From NCBI RefSeq assembly GCF_900460065.1, contig NZ_UAVD01000002.1, positions 1-64,000 of the forward strand: DNA of 64,000 nt. The letters run 5' to 3'. A program made the translations under genes and the position numbers. The stretch is from Streptomyces griseus (GTDB taxonomy: Bacteria; Actinomycetota; Actinomycetes; Streptomycetales; Streptomycetaceae). Numbering within the stretch: the stretch's first letter is position 1; each line of letters starts with the position of its first letter. Below the pieces are notes generated by a model. The model saw only the letters and a program-made list of their open reading frames with translations, was not told the DNA's origin and did no database searches. Of the stretch, positions 49,889 to 58,036 are shown piece after piece.

Positions 49889-52800
49889 TCAGCGGCGGCC
49901 GTCGTGGAGCCGCCCGCTGCGTTCCCTGCCCCGGCGCAGATCGGCGCGGATGAGCCGGCTCACCGGATCGAGGAGACGGCGGGCGAGCTCCTCGACCTCC
50001 GCTCCGCTCAGCCGGTTCGCCGACGGAGCGTCGGACGTGTCGCCCGAGCCGGTGGCCGCGTCGGTGGCCCCGGCGGCGGGTTTCGGCGGGGCGGCCCGCA
50101 CGGGAACCCCGGTGATCCCGGCGTTCGCCGCCGCGCGCTGGACCGCCTGCGCCCTGTTCTCCGGGCGGCTCGCTCCGGCGGCCTGCGCGGGCGCGCGGGG
50201 CGGCACCCGTACGGAGAGCGCGGGCGCCGCGCCGGCGGCGCCCGCGGGGGCGGGCCCGGTGGGCGGTGGGCCGGCACCGTCGGGCACCACCGGCAGGGCC
50301 AGCCGCTGTACGGGTACGGGTGCGGAGCCTTCCGGACGGGCCGTCGCGGGCGGATGCGGCCGGACGACGGGAACGGGGCGCGCGGCGCTGTCCGTCGACG
50401 CCGGAGACAGCGGCGGGGCTCCCGGCGGCCCCGGCCGGGAGGGCAGGGCGTGCGGGAGCGGTGCGGCGCGCTGAACAGCGGGAGCGGCGGCGGGGGAAGC
50501 GACCGGGGCGGCGGCCCGGTCCGGCACCGGGCCGCCGTGCCGTGCGGAGTCCCGCCGCGGACCCCGGTCGGCCGTCGGCCCGGAATCCCGCCGCGGAGCC
50601 CGGCGGGGCTGCGGCCCTGAACCCTGCCGCGGTGCGGGTGCGTCGGGCGGTGTGGGCGAGGGCGTCGTGGCCCGCCCGGACCGCCGTACGAGTCGTTGGA
50701 GTACGCCACCGGCTGACGTTCCGCGCCCGGCGGCGGCCGTGGTACCCGGTGCGCTCCCGGCGCGCCGGTCGGCGGGGCCGGCGCTCCGGTTCGCGGTGGC
50801 GTGGGCCGGATCGGCGGAGGCGTCGCCGCTCCGGTGCGCGGGGGGCGCGGTCGCCGCGCGCTGGACCAGGGGCCCCGGAGCCGTACCGGAGGGAACGGAC
50901 CGCTGGGGGGCGGCGCTCCGCCCGCCGCCGCTCGGCCCGTCCCCGCTCGGCCCGCCGCCGGTCCGCCCGTTCCCGGTCCGCCCGTCGGCGGAGCCCGGTG
51001 ATGGAGCGCCGGGGCCCGGCCGGCGCGCGTCGCGCCGCCAGGTGGCCGCCACGACCGGGCGTGCGGCACCGCCGCCCGCCGTCGTCGGAGTCGCCGAAAA
51101 GCCCTCGGCGGAGCCGGTGTTGACGGTCAGGGTGCGGCCGGAGAGCAGTGTCCGTGACCGCTGCGGGGTGGGCGGCGGCGTCGCGCCGCCGGAGCCCGCG
51201 GCCGTACGGTCCCGGGCGATCGGCCGGACGCGAACGGGCGGCGGGGGAGCGGGGGACACCGGACCGGTCCCCGCACGGGCGGGGGCCGCCGCGCGCTGGA
51301 CGGGCGCGGCCCCGGACGACGGGCCGGCGGGCGCCGGGGGCCCGGCGGGCGGGGCGGAAGCCGTCCGCACCGGCATCGCGGAGGGCGCGTCGCCCGGTGA
51401 CGCCGGAGCGGGGGCCGGAACAGCCGGTCCGGGCCCCTGGGGCCGACCGGGACGCGGCCGGTGGCCGGCGGGCGCGCGGTCACCGAGCAGCGGCGCGTCG
51501 CCGCCGAGCCGGGCCGTGGGCGGCAGCGAGGGCAGCGGCGTGCCGATCCCGCCGCGGGCACGGGCCCGTGCGCCGCCGGAAGCGTCGGCCCGCGGTGCGG
51601 GCTGCGCCGAGGAAGAGGTCACCGATGGCGTCGAAGGACCGGACGGCGGGGTGCTCCGGGGCGTACGGGATCCGTGCTCCGGCGACGACGGCGCGGGCGT
51701 AGGTGCCGCTGCCTTGGCCGAGCCGGTCGAGCCGGTCGAGCCGGTCGAGCCGGTCGAGCCGGTCGAGCCGGTCGAGCCGGTGGAGCCGGTCGAACGGGGC
51801 GCGGGTGTCGGGGCCGTGGCGGGCACCGTGGCCGGAAGGCCCGGCGGACCCTGCGGGTCCGACGTCTGGCGCTGGAGCACCGGCATCTCGGCCGGGCGGC
51901 CCGTCGCGGGTGCGGACGGAACGACGCCCGCCGGTCCGTCGGCACCGGCCGGCCGGGCCCCGGCGGGCATCTCGCGCAGGGGCCGGCCCAGGGCGGGGCG
52001 CACCGCACCGGCGGCGGGCCGTCCGCCGTCGAGGCCGGGAGACGGGGCGTCGCCCTCCGCGAGCGCACGGTCCGGACCGCTTCCCCGCTCGGACCCGGCC
52101 CGCTGGACGGCGGGGGCGGCAGCCCCCGCGGACGGCCCGGCAGCCGAGGAAGAGGCGGCGGGCGCGGACACGGACGCGGAGGCGGGGGCGGCAGGGGGAG
52201 CGGGCACGAGCCCGTTGATCCGCCGCAGCGGCATCGCCGGACGCCGGGCGACGATCAGCGGCGGGGCGATCCGCCGCGGACGCACGGCGGCGGGCGCGCG
52301 GACGCCGGAGGACACGAACGGCCCGGAGGCAGCCGTGGAGCCGGAAGGGGGCGCGGCGGAGGACGGGGCAGCCGCTCGCGACGCAGCCGCCGGACCGGAC
52401 GTATCCGCCGCGCGGGATTCACCCGGCGCGCCCGACGTACGCGATCCTCCCGACGGCGACCGGTTCGCGGTGTCCTGGGACGGGGCCGGGTTCGGGGCCG
52501 GGTTCGGGGCCTGGGCGCGCGCCGCGCCCGACCGCTGGACCGTCGGCGACCCGGGGCCCGGCTTCCCCGTCCCCGTACCGCCGTCCGGCCCGCCGTCCCT
52601 GACCGCCGCCCGTCGCACCGGGGCGGGCGGCAGGTCCGGCGCCGGAGCGGCGGACCCGTCGGCGTCCGGGGGCCGGACCGCGCGCAGCAGGAGCGGTCCG
52701 CCCGGGGACGTGGTCCGCGCACCGCCCGGGCGGGCGACGCCGTGGATGAGGCCGACGGGGGCCGACGGCAGGACGGAGTGGCCGAGTTCGCCGCCGAGGG

Positions 52801-53101
52801 CCGGGTTCTGCCAGGAGGCCAGCCGCGAGCGGAACCGCAGCCCGTCGCTCACACCGATCGAGGACCGGGCGACGGTCACCGTCGGCGGGGCCACCCGCCG
52901 CCAGCCGCCGTCCCAGCCACCGCCATCCGCGCCGGAAGCCGCCGAGGAGGCGGAAGCCGCACCGGAAGCGGACGCCGGGCCGGAATCCGGGCCGGGCGAG
53001 GGTGAGGGTGCGGCGGGCACGCCGTCGTGCCCGCCGCCCTCCCGCGAGGGCGCGCCGGAGCGCTGCCGGTCTGCCCGGCGCAGCCAGTCCCCGAGCCCCA
53101 C
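49889..53101 (-). CDS. Large disordered eCIS-locus protein with repeated VQR motifs
   Basis: A 1070-residue protein of unknown function. Only the N-terminus (GLGDWLRRADRQR), a block near residues 85-145 (SDGLRFRSRLASWQNPALGG) and the C-terminus (GAEVEELARRLLDPVSRLIR, then ADLRRGRERSGRLHD) look folded. The rest is Pro/Ala/Gly/Ser/Arg-rich. It carries nine [VL]QR tripeptides and a (GST)n run encoded by 9-bp DNA repeats. GTG start at 53101, 4 bp after the DUF6760-like gene, so it is part of the particle operon. It occupies the place where a length regulator or cargo could be expected, but no coiled coil typical of tape measures is seen. Confidence 0.7.
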   Translation of the reverse strand: MGLGDWLRRADRQRSGAPSREGGGHDGVPAAPSPSPGPDSGPASASGAASASSAASGADGGGWDGGWRRVAPPTVTVARSSIGVSDGLRFRSRLASWQNPALGGELGHSVLPSAPVGLIHGVARPGGARTTSPGGPLLLRAVRPPDADGSAAPAPDLPPAPVRRAAVRDGGPDGGTGTGKPGPGSPTVQRSGAARAQAPNPAPNPAPSQDTANRSPSGGSRTSGAPGESRAADTSGPAAASRAAAPSSAAPPSGSTAASGPFVSSGVRAPAAVRPRRIAPPLIVARRPAMPLRRINGLVPAPPAAPASASVSAPAASSSAAGPSAGAAAPAVQRAGSERGSGPDRALAEGDAPSPGLDGGRPAAGAVRPALGRPLREMPAGARPAGADGPAGVVPSAPATGRPAEMPVLQRQTSDPQGPPGLPATVPATAPTPAPRSTGSTGSTGSTGSTGSTGSTGSTGSAKAAAPTPAPSSPEHGSRTPRSTPPSGPSTPSVTSSSAQPAPRADASGGARARARGGIGTPLPSLPPTARLGGDAPLLGDRAPAGHRPRPGRPQGPGPAVPAPAPASPGDAPSAMPVRTASAPPAGPPAPAGPSSGAAPVQRAAAPARAGTGPVSPAPPPPVRVRPIARDRTAAGSGGATPPPTPQRSRTLLSGRTLTVNTGSAEGFSATPTTAGGGAARPVVAATWRRDARRPGPGAPSPGSADGRTGNGRTGGGPSGDGPSGGGRSAAPQRSVPSGTAPGPLVQRAATAPPAHRSGDASADPAHATANRSAGPADRRAGSAPGTTAAAGRGTSAGGVLQRLVRRSGRATTPSPTPPDAPAPRQGSGPQPRRAPRRDSGPTADRGPRRDSARHGGPVPDRAAAPVASPAAAPAVQRAAPLPHALPSRPGPPGAPPLSPASTDSAARPVPVVRPHPPATARPEGSAPVPVQRLALPVVPDGAGPPPTGPAPAGAAGAAPALSVRVPPRAPAQAAGASRPENRAQAVQRAAANAGITGVPVRAAPPKPAAGATDAATGSGDTSDAPSANRLSGAEVEELARRLLDPVSRLIRADLRRGRERSGRLHDGRR
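51720..51794. repeat. 9-bp tandem repeat inside the disordered protein gene
   Basis: About eight copies of GAGCCGGTC (last copies slightly diverged), encoding GST triplets on the minus strand. Being a multiple of 3 bp, copy changes keep the frame. Confidence 0.85.
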
Positions 53102-53105
53102 ACGA

Positions 53106-53264
53106 TCACCCGCCTTCGTTGACGCGGGTGTTGATCCGCGCTATCTCCCGTACCCACTGCTGACGTTCGCCGTGGGTGAGGTCGAGAATGTCCTCACGCT
53201 GCCAATGGAAGTGGTAGGCGACGTACGCGATCTCCTCCCGCAGCCGGGGAAGCGCGTACGTCAC
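53106..53264 (-). CDS. Small eCIS protein, DUF6760-like
   Basis: A 52-residue peptide: starts TYALPRLREEIAYVAYHFHW (after initiating GTG) and continues REDILDLTHGERQQWVREI. It resembles the small helical proteins found between tube and baseplate genes of actinobacterial phage-tail-like particles; in phages the equivalent slot holds tail-assembly chaperones. GTG start overlaps the upstream stop (GTGA at 53261-53264). Exact role unknown. Confidence 0.75.
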   Translation of the reverse strand: MTYALPRLREEIAYVAYHFHWQREDILDLTHGERQQWVREIARINTRVNEGG

Positions 53265-53755
53265 GATTCCCCCAGGCGCCCACCCGAGAGGTCCACCTCG
53301 AACGACCCGTGGCACAGCGGACAGGTCACCGCGGCGTGCGTGTGGCCCTCGCTGTTGATCCGGCGGTAGAAGTCCTGGAGGAACGCCACATCGGTCGCGT
53401 ACATCCGCTCGACGATCCCGGCGTGCACATCGGAGACCGTGCCGAGCCGGGTGATCACCTGGCTCAGCAGCACCACGGACAGATACGCTGGGTTCTCCTT
53501 CACCCGCAGGTCGATCTGCGGACGCAGCTCGTCCCGGGCCGTCGCGAGCCGCATGGTGCCGCCGCGGTGCACATGGCCCTCGTCGTCGACGTACCCGCGC
53601 GGCAGCTCGAAGGCGAACTCCGTCTGCAACGTGTCCCGCTCCCGTTCCCGGGGGCGGGCGGGCGCGGCGGCCTCCTCGCGAGCGGCGGGCGCCGCGGCGA
53701 GATCGTCCAGGACCTCTTCGAGGCCGGCCCCCGGCGTAACGGTCCGGCGCCTCAT
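53261..53755 (-). CDS. eCIS tail-assembly protein with zinc-knuckle-like motif
   Basis: A 164-residue protein. A low-complexity N-terminus (LDDLAAAPAAREEAAAPA) is followed by a conserved core FAFELPRGYVDDEGHVHRGG, TMRLATARDELRPQIDLRV and SVVLLSQVITRLGTVSDVH. The C-terminus has CPLCHGSFEVDLSG, one Cys-x2-Cys pair. It is overlapped by tube (4 bp) and by the DUF6760-like gene (4 bp). Similar proteins in other eCIS loci are labelled phage tail assembly proteins. Confidence 0.75.
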   Translation of the reverse strand: MRRRTVTPGAGLEEVLDDLAAAPAAREEAAAPARPRERERDTLQTEFAFELPRGYVDDEGHVHRGGTMRLATARDELRPQIDLRVKENPAYLSVVLLSQVITRLGTVSDVHAGIVERMYATDVAFLQDFYRRINSEGHTHAAVTCPLCHGSFEVDLSGGRLGES

Positions 53756-54192
53756 TCGACCACGATCTCCTCGAAGGTGATGGTCACCGTCTCGGTCGCC
53801 GCGCTGGACTCGCCGGCCTTGAGGGAGGGGCCCTCCCACTTGGAGGCCCAGCCCTGCATCAGCTGGATGCGGCGGACGGTCTCACCGGTCGAGTCCTTGA
53901 TCTCGATCGTGAGGTTCTGCCGCGCGGTGTCGACGGCCCCGTTGTTGAGGGTCTCCTTGATCCAGGTGGTGAACTCGCTGCTCTGGTCGAGCCCGCGGGT
54001 GATCGTCACCTCGCCCGCCTGCCGGGCCCCCGGCTGCTTGCGGATGATCTGCTTGCCCTCGGCCGTCACCTGACGGACCTCGACGACTTCTTCCTCGACG
54101 GTCATGCCGCTGATCTCCTGGATGGACTCCACGAGATAGCCACCGAGCTGTACGCCGAAGATATGGGTGGAAAGAGCGTCGCCCTCTGCCAT
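53752..54192 (-). CDS. Major tube protein (Afp1 type)
   Basis: A 146-residue tail-tube protein: STHIFGVQLGGYLVESIQE, ISGMTVEEEVVEVRQ, EVTITRGLDQSSEFTTWIK, and a C-terminal hairpin ETVTITFEEIVVE. It stacks into the inner tube expelled when the sheath contracts. It follows the sheath gene by 62 bp, the standard order sheath-tube. Confidence 0.92.
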   Translation of the reverse strand: MAEGDALSTHIFGVQLGGYLVESIQEISGMTVEEEVVEVRQVTAEGKQIIRKQPGARQAGEVTITRGLDQSSEFTTWIKETLNNGAVDTARQNLTIEIKDSTGETVRRIQLMQGWASKWEGPSLKAGESSAATETVTITFEEIVVE

Positions 54193-54254
54193 GACTCTGT
54201 GTCACCTGTTCCGATCGATGGTGAAAGTGAAGGGGGTGGAGGAGGTCGCGAGGG

Positions 54255-55796
54255 TCACTCGTCGACGAGGCTGGTGCTGTCGGAGAACTGCGAGAGGCGG
54301 AAGATCACGAACTCCGCGGGCTTCACCGGGGCCACCCCGATCTCGCAGACGACCTGGCCCAGGTCGATCGACTCCTGCGGGTTGTTGCTCCGGTCGCACC
54401 GGACGTAGAACGCCTCCTCGGCCGTGCGGCCGAACAGCGCACCGCGTCGCCACTCCTCGGTGAGGAAGGAGGTGACGTTGCGCCGGATGCTCGACCAGAG
54501 GCGGTCGTCGTTCGGCTCGAACACCACCCACTGGGTGCCCAGGAGGATGGACTCCTCCAGGTAGTTGAAGAGGCGGCGCACGTTGAGGTAGCGCCAGGCC
54601 GGGTCGGACGAGAGGGTGCGCGCGCCCCAGATGCGGATGCCGCGGCCCGGGAAGGCCCGTACGCAGTTCACGCCGATCGGGTTGAGGAGGTCCTGCTCGC
54701 CCTTGCTGAGGCGGATCTCCAGGTCCACCGCGCCCCGGATGACCTCGTTGGCGGGGGCCTTGTGGACGCCGCGCTCGTTGTCGCTGCGCGCCCACACGCC
54801 GGCCACGTGACCGCTCGGCGGAACCAGGGAGTTGCGGCCGCTCGCCGGGTCGAAGACCTTGACCCACGGGTAGTAGAGGGTCGCGTAGCGCGAGTCGTAG
54901 CCGGCGTCCTCGTTGCGCCAGGTGCGGACCCGCTGCGCGTTCATGCCCGGCGGGGTGTCGAGGACGGCGACCCGGTCGCCCATCTGCTCGCAGTGCGAGA
55001 TGACCGCCAACTGCACGGTCTTGACGCCCTCGGCGTCGATGTCGCCGCGCTGGAAGGCGCTCATCAGGTCCGGGACGGCGACCATCGTGATCTCGTCGAT
55101 CGCTTCGAGGCCGGAGAACCCGGTGCGCGCGGAGGCGTCGCCCACGTACTCCGAGGCGTCGAGCCGTGCCACGCCGGAGCCGGGGGCTCCCGAGGCGGCG
55201 GGGGCGAGGGCGACGGTCTGCTTCTCGGGGCGGCTCTGCGCCGTGCCGGGCTGCTCGGTGACCTGGATCAGCTTGGAGTCGCGGGCCTGGGTGACCAGGT
55301 AGCCCTTGACGTTCTTGCGGGTGGAGACGTCGTACGTCTCCACGGCCTTGCCGCCCTGGCGCACCAGCAGCCGGAAGCGGTCCTCCGGGGGGTTCTCCCC
55401 CTCGGCGTCGGCGACCTCCACCGACAGGTCGGCACCCGTCCCGGGCTTCGCGGAGACCAGGAACCCGCCGAGCGCGACCGGTGCGGGGGCCTGGGCGACC
55501 GCGTTCCGGTCGGCGCTCTCCGCGCCCTCCGCGGGGCCGCCGATACGGACGATGTAGGCCGCGCCGCCACCGTTGGCGAAGAAGCCGTACACGGCGTGCG
55601 CCAGATAGGTGTCGGCGGTGAAGGCGCCGAACGTCTGCACGTACTGGTCCCAGTTGGTCACCAGCGTCGGCCGGTGGAAGGGGCCCGTCCCGGCGAAGCC
55701 GACGAAGGCTGCGACCGCGGTGCCGACACCCTCGATGGGCCGCGCTCCGGACTGCACCTCCTCCACGTAAACACCGGGGGTGAGGTACGACGGCAT
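54255..55796 (-). CDS. Contractile tail sheath protein (Afp2 type)
   Basis: A 513-residue sheath subunit. The N-terminus PSYLTPGVYVEEVQSGARPI and VGTAVAAFVGFAGTGPF are diagnostic for eCIS/phage sheaths, as are ALYG-like YYPWVKVFDPASG, GVWARSDNERGVHKAPANE, and the C-terminal NVRRLFNYLEESILLGTQW ... FEPNDDRLW. Only one sheath gene is present in the window. AAGGAG before the ATG. First gene of the minus-strand particle operon, with a 700-bp gene-free region upstream. Confidence 0.95.
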   Translation of the reverse strand: MPSYLTPGVYVEEVQSGARPIEGVGTAVAAFVGFAGTGPFHRPTLVTNWDQYVQTFGAFTADTYLAHAVYGFFANGGGAAYIVRIGGPAEGAESADRNAVAQAPAPVALGGFLVSAKPGTGADLSVEVADAEGENPPEDRFRLLVRQGGKAVETYDVSTRKNVKGYLVTQARDSKLIQVTEQPGTAQSRPEKQTVALAPAASGAPGSGVARLDASEYVGDASARTGFSGLEAIDEITMVAVPDLMSAFQRGDIDAEGVKTVQLAVISHCEQMGDRVAVLDTPPGMNAQRVRTWRNEDAGYDSRYATLYYPWVKVFDPASGRNSLVPPSGHVAGVWARSDNERGVHKAPANEVIRGAVDLEIRLSKGEQDLLNPIGVNCVRAFPGRGIRIWGARTLSSDPAWRYLNVRRLFNYLEESILLGTQWVVFEPNDDRLWSSIRRNVTSFLTEEWRRGALFGRTAEEAFYVRCDRSNNPQESIDLGQVVCEIGVAPVKPAEFVIFRLSQFSDSTSLVDE

Positions 55797-56502
55797 GCTC
55801 GCTCCTTCTGGACGGTCACTCGATCACTGTCCAGTCTCGACCGGCCGGCCGGACGCGGAGTAGGCCCCAGAGTCCTGGACGCGGGGCAATGCGGCTGCCT
55901 TTCCGGGCCCCCGTACGCCGGGTAACACTGCCCTTGGCGGACCGGGCGGACCGGTCGGCCCCCATTTCGCGGAGCCGTCCCGCATTCCCCCGGCGACGTG
56001 AAGAGAACGAGAACAACGTGTTACGGAACGGACAGATGCCGCCGATCCCACCGGGGATTGGGGAAAGGGACGGCCGCCGCGCCGGGGACCCGATGTGTTT
56101 GGTATCTCTTTTTCCCGGTAAACCCCGGAAGGCGGATCGCCGTCCGGAGCCGCCGGAGAAACGGAGCAAGGTGACGGGATTCGGCCAGAATATGCCGGGA
56201 AGGTGGGTGGATTCGGTCGTATACGGGAACGGAAATCGGGCACGGCGACGCTCCGAACGGGCACCCGTCGTCCGCATCCGGACCGTCAGGACCACTTCTG
56301 ATCAGGCATGTTCGTGCCCGTGTTCATCTGGTGCGGATATTCTTCCGATGCTGTCGTCGCCGCCGACGACCGAACTGGTCGAGACCTCTGGTGTATGGGG
56401 GAGGGCGAATCCGCCATCTCCCGGCACGCCGGGTTTCCTCTCGGCCCGGTTTCTGCTGTTGTCTCGTCGACAGACGGAGCGGAAGGCTCGGCGTCGCTGT
56501 TT
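55797..56502. other. 706-bp gene-free region upstream of the sheath operon
   Basis: Between the sheath start (minus strand) and the stop of the Ig-like membrane protein gene. It should contain the particle-operon promoter. Composition drops in GC between about 55990 and 56360. A short hairpin CCCGGC-AC-GCCGGG (56420-56433) could terminate the membrane-protein gene. Open frames here lack codon bias, ribosome sites and recognisable features, so none is called. Confidence 0.55.
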
Positions 56503-57831
56503 CTACCGTGTGAGATCGCTCAGAACGCCGCTGACATTCAGAACCTGATGGCACCCGGAAGCCTGTGTACCGGTGGCCGGGGTGCCGGGCTTGGCACAGG
56601 TGACGGATGCGGTGACCGTGGCGTTCTCCGGAACCTGAATGGGGGTGACCCAGTGATAGTCCTGGTTGCGGAAGGTTTCCAGCGCGATCGTCGTGATCTT
56701 GCGATCCCCGAAGGAGATCGTCACGATGCCCTCGTCGCCCTGGAAGTTCGCCACCACGACATCGGTGACGCCGAACACCTTCCCCGCCGGCACCTTGTAG
56801 GACCCCTCCGCCGTGGCGCCCGTCCGGGTCTGCACGTCGATGGTCTCGGAGGCCTGCTGGCCGCTCCCTGCCCCGCCACTGCCGTTGCCCCCGCCACCGC
56901 CGGATCCGCCCGGGCCGGAACCGCCCGTACCGGGGCCCGTTCCGTCCGGGCCGGTGCCCTGCCCCTGGCCGCCTGCCGGGTTGTCCGCACCGCCCGGCGG
57001 GGTCGACCCCTGCTCCTTGCCGCGCTCGGTCTCCTCCTGCGCGGCCTTCGCCCCCGCCTGCTCGGCGGTGCTCTTCACCGCGGGCCGCACCAGGGCGAAC
57101 CACGCGAGCAGCAGGGCCAGCAGTGCCGCCAGCACGATCAGCAGCCACTTGGGCAGCACGGGTATCTGCGCGAACTCCCCGGGCAGCGGCTCGGGTCCGC
57201 CGGGCTGCTCGGCCTCGGCCTCCCCCTCGGCGCCCTCGGTCGCCCGGACCTCGAACGGCCAGGTGACGGGCTCCCCGAACCAGATCAGCTTCCGGGCCCG
57301 GACCTTCAGCCGGACCTCCGCCGACTCGCCCGGCTCCAGCCGCTTGCCGTCCGGCGCGAAGGTGAGCCGCAGGTCCTCCCCCGCCTGCTTGGCCGCGAGG
57401 ACCACGTCGACCGGGGTGTTCCCCCTGTTCTGCACCGCGGCGCCGAAGCGGGCGCCCAGCCAGCCCCGGCGGCGGCGCGGCTCCAGCTCCGTGCGGAGCT
57501 CGTGGAAGGGCTCCACGGTCACCGTGCCCTCGGGGACCACCACCGACTCGGGCCGCTCCGCGGGCAGGACCCGTACGGCCAGGGGCGTCTCACCCGCCCG
57601 GACCTCGTGGGAGCGGGGCGGGGAGAAGGTCAGGGCCACCGTCTCGGAGGTGCCCGGGTACAGCGACACACGTGCCGGCTCGACGGTAGTCCAGGCGGCG
57701 CAGTCGCCGACCACCTCAAGGGTGTAGGCCTCGACGATGTCGCCGTCGTTGCGCACGGTCAGGGTGGTCGTCGCGGTACCGCCAGGCGACACCGTCACCG
57801 TGGGGCTTTCGAGTTCGGCAGATGTGGTCAC
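56503..57831 (-). CDS. Ig-like single-pass membrane protein beside the eCIS operon
   Basis: A 442-residue protein. Residues 1-215 form two Ig-like/NEW3-type domains (SPTVTVSPGGTATTTLTVRN; RLEPGESAEVRLKVRARKL), then one transmembrane helix (KWLLIVLAALLALLLAWFAL, about 230-250), a Gly/Ser/Gln-rich linker, and a C-terminal beta domain (about 335-442) ending in GCHQVLNVSGVL. There is no signal peptide, so the N-terminal half is probably cytoplasmic and the C-terminus outside. Similar proteins (sometimes called hydrolytic protein) recur in Streptomyces injection-system loci, where a membrane protein has been reported to connect particle and membrane; identity with that protein is a guess. Confidence 0.7.
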   Translation of the reverse strand: MTTSAELESPTVTVSPGGTATTTLTVRNDGDIVEAYTLEVVGDCAAWTTVEPARVSLYPGTSETVALTFSPPRSHEVRAGETPLAVRVLPAERPESVVVPEGTVTVEPFHELRTELEPRRRRGWLGARFGAAVQNRGNTPVDVVLAAKQAGEDLRLTFAPDGKRLEPGESAEVRLKVRARKLIWFGEPVTWPFEVRATEGAEGEAEAEQPGGPEPLPGEFAQIPVLPKWLLIVLAALLALLLAWFALVRPAVKSTAEQAGAKAAQEETERGKEQGSTPPGGADNPAGGQGQGTGPDGTGPGTGGSGPGGSGGGGGNGSGGAGSGQQASETIDVQTRTGATAEGSYKVPAGKVFGVTDVVVANFQGDEGIVTISFGDRKITTIALETFRNQDYHWVTPIQVPENATVTASVTCAKPGTPATGTQASGCHQVLNVSGVLSDLTR

Positions 57832-58036
57832 TCTGCGACGTTAGGCCGCGCGCACCGCTCCGCAGCAGAGACGCGAGGGCAACGGTCGGGCAGGGGTGGT
57901 GCCCCGCGGGCCCCCCGGCACGGTGTACCCGCGCCCCCTCCGCGAGCCCGCGGGCCGTGTTCCCGGCCGGCGGGAGCGACACGAGGACGAGCAGGCATAT
58001 CGGGCTGAAGTACCTGAGGAAGACGGGCACGGAACG

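Noticed and set aside
51720..51794. CRISPR-like array
   Set aside because: The repeat is a 9-bp contiguous unit without spacers and lies in a coding region.
50652..53369. 905-codon plus-strand frame opposite the disordered protein gene
   Set aside because: Composition-driven antisense frame without domains; the minus-strand frame is joined to the operon by a 4-bp gap and has the repeat-encoded GST run.
42019..55796. Prophage
   Set aside because: Only tail, baseplate and spike genes occur; there is no capsid, terminase, portal, integrase or lysis gene. The set fits an eCIS.
55889..56548. Open frames in the 55.8-56.5 kb spacer (both strands)
   Set aside because: No ribosome site, no family resemblance, and base use unlike neighbouring genes. 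Kept as a gene-free region.
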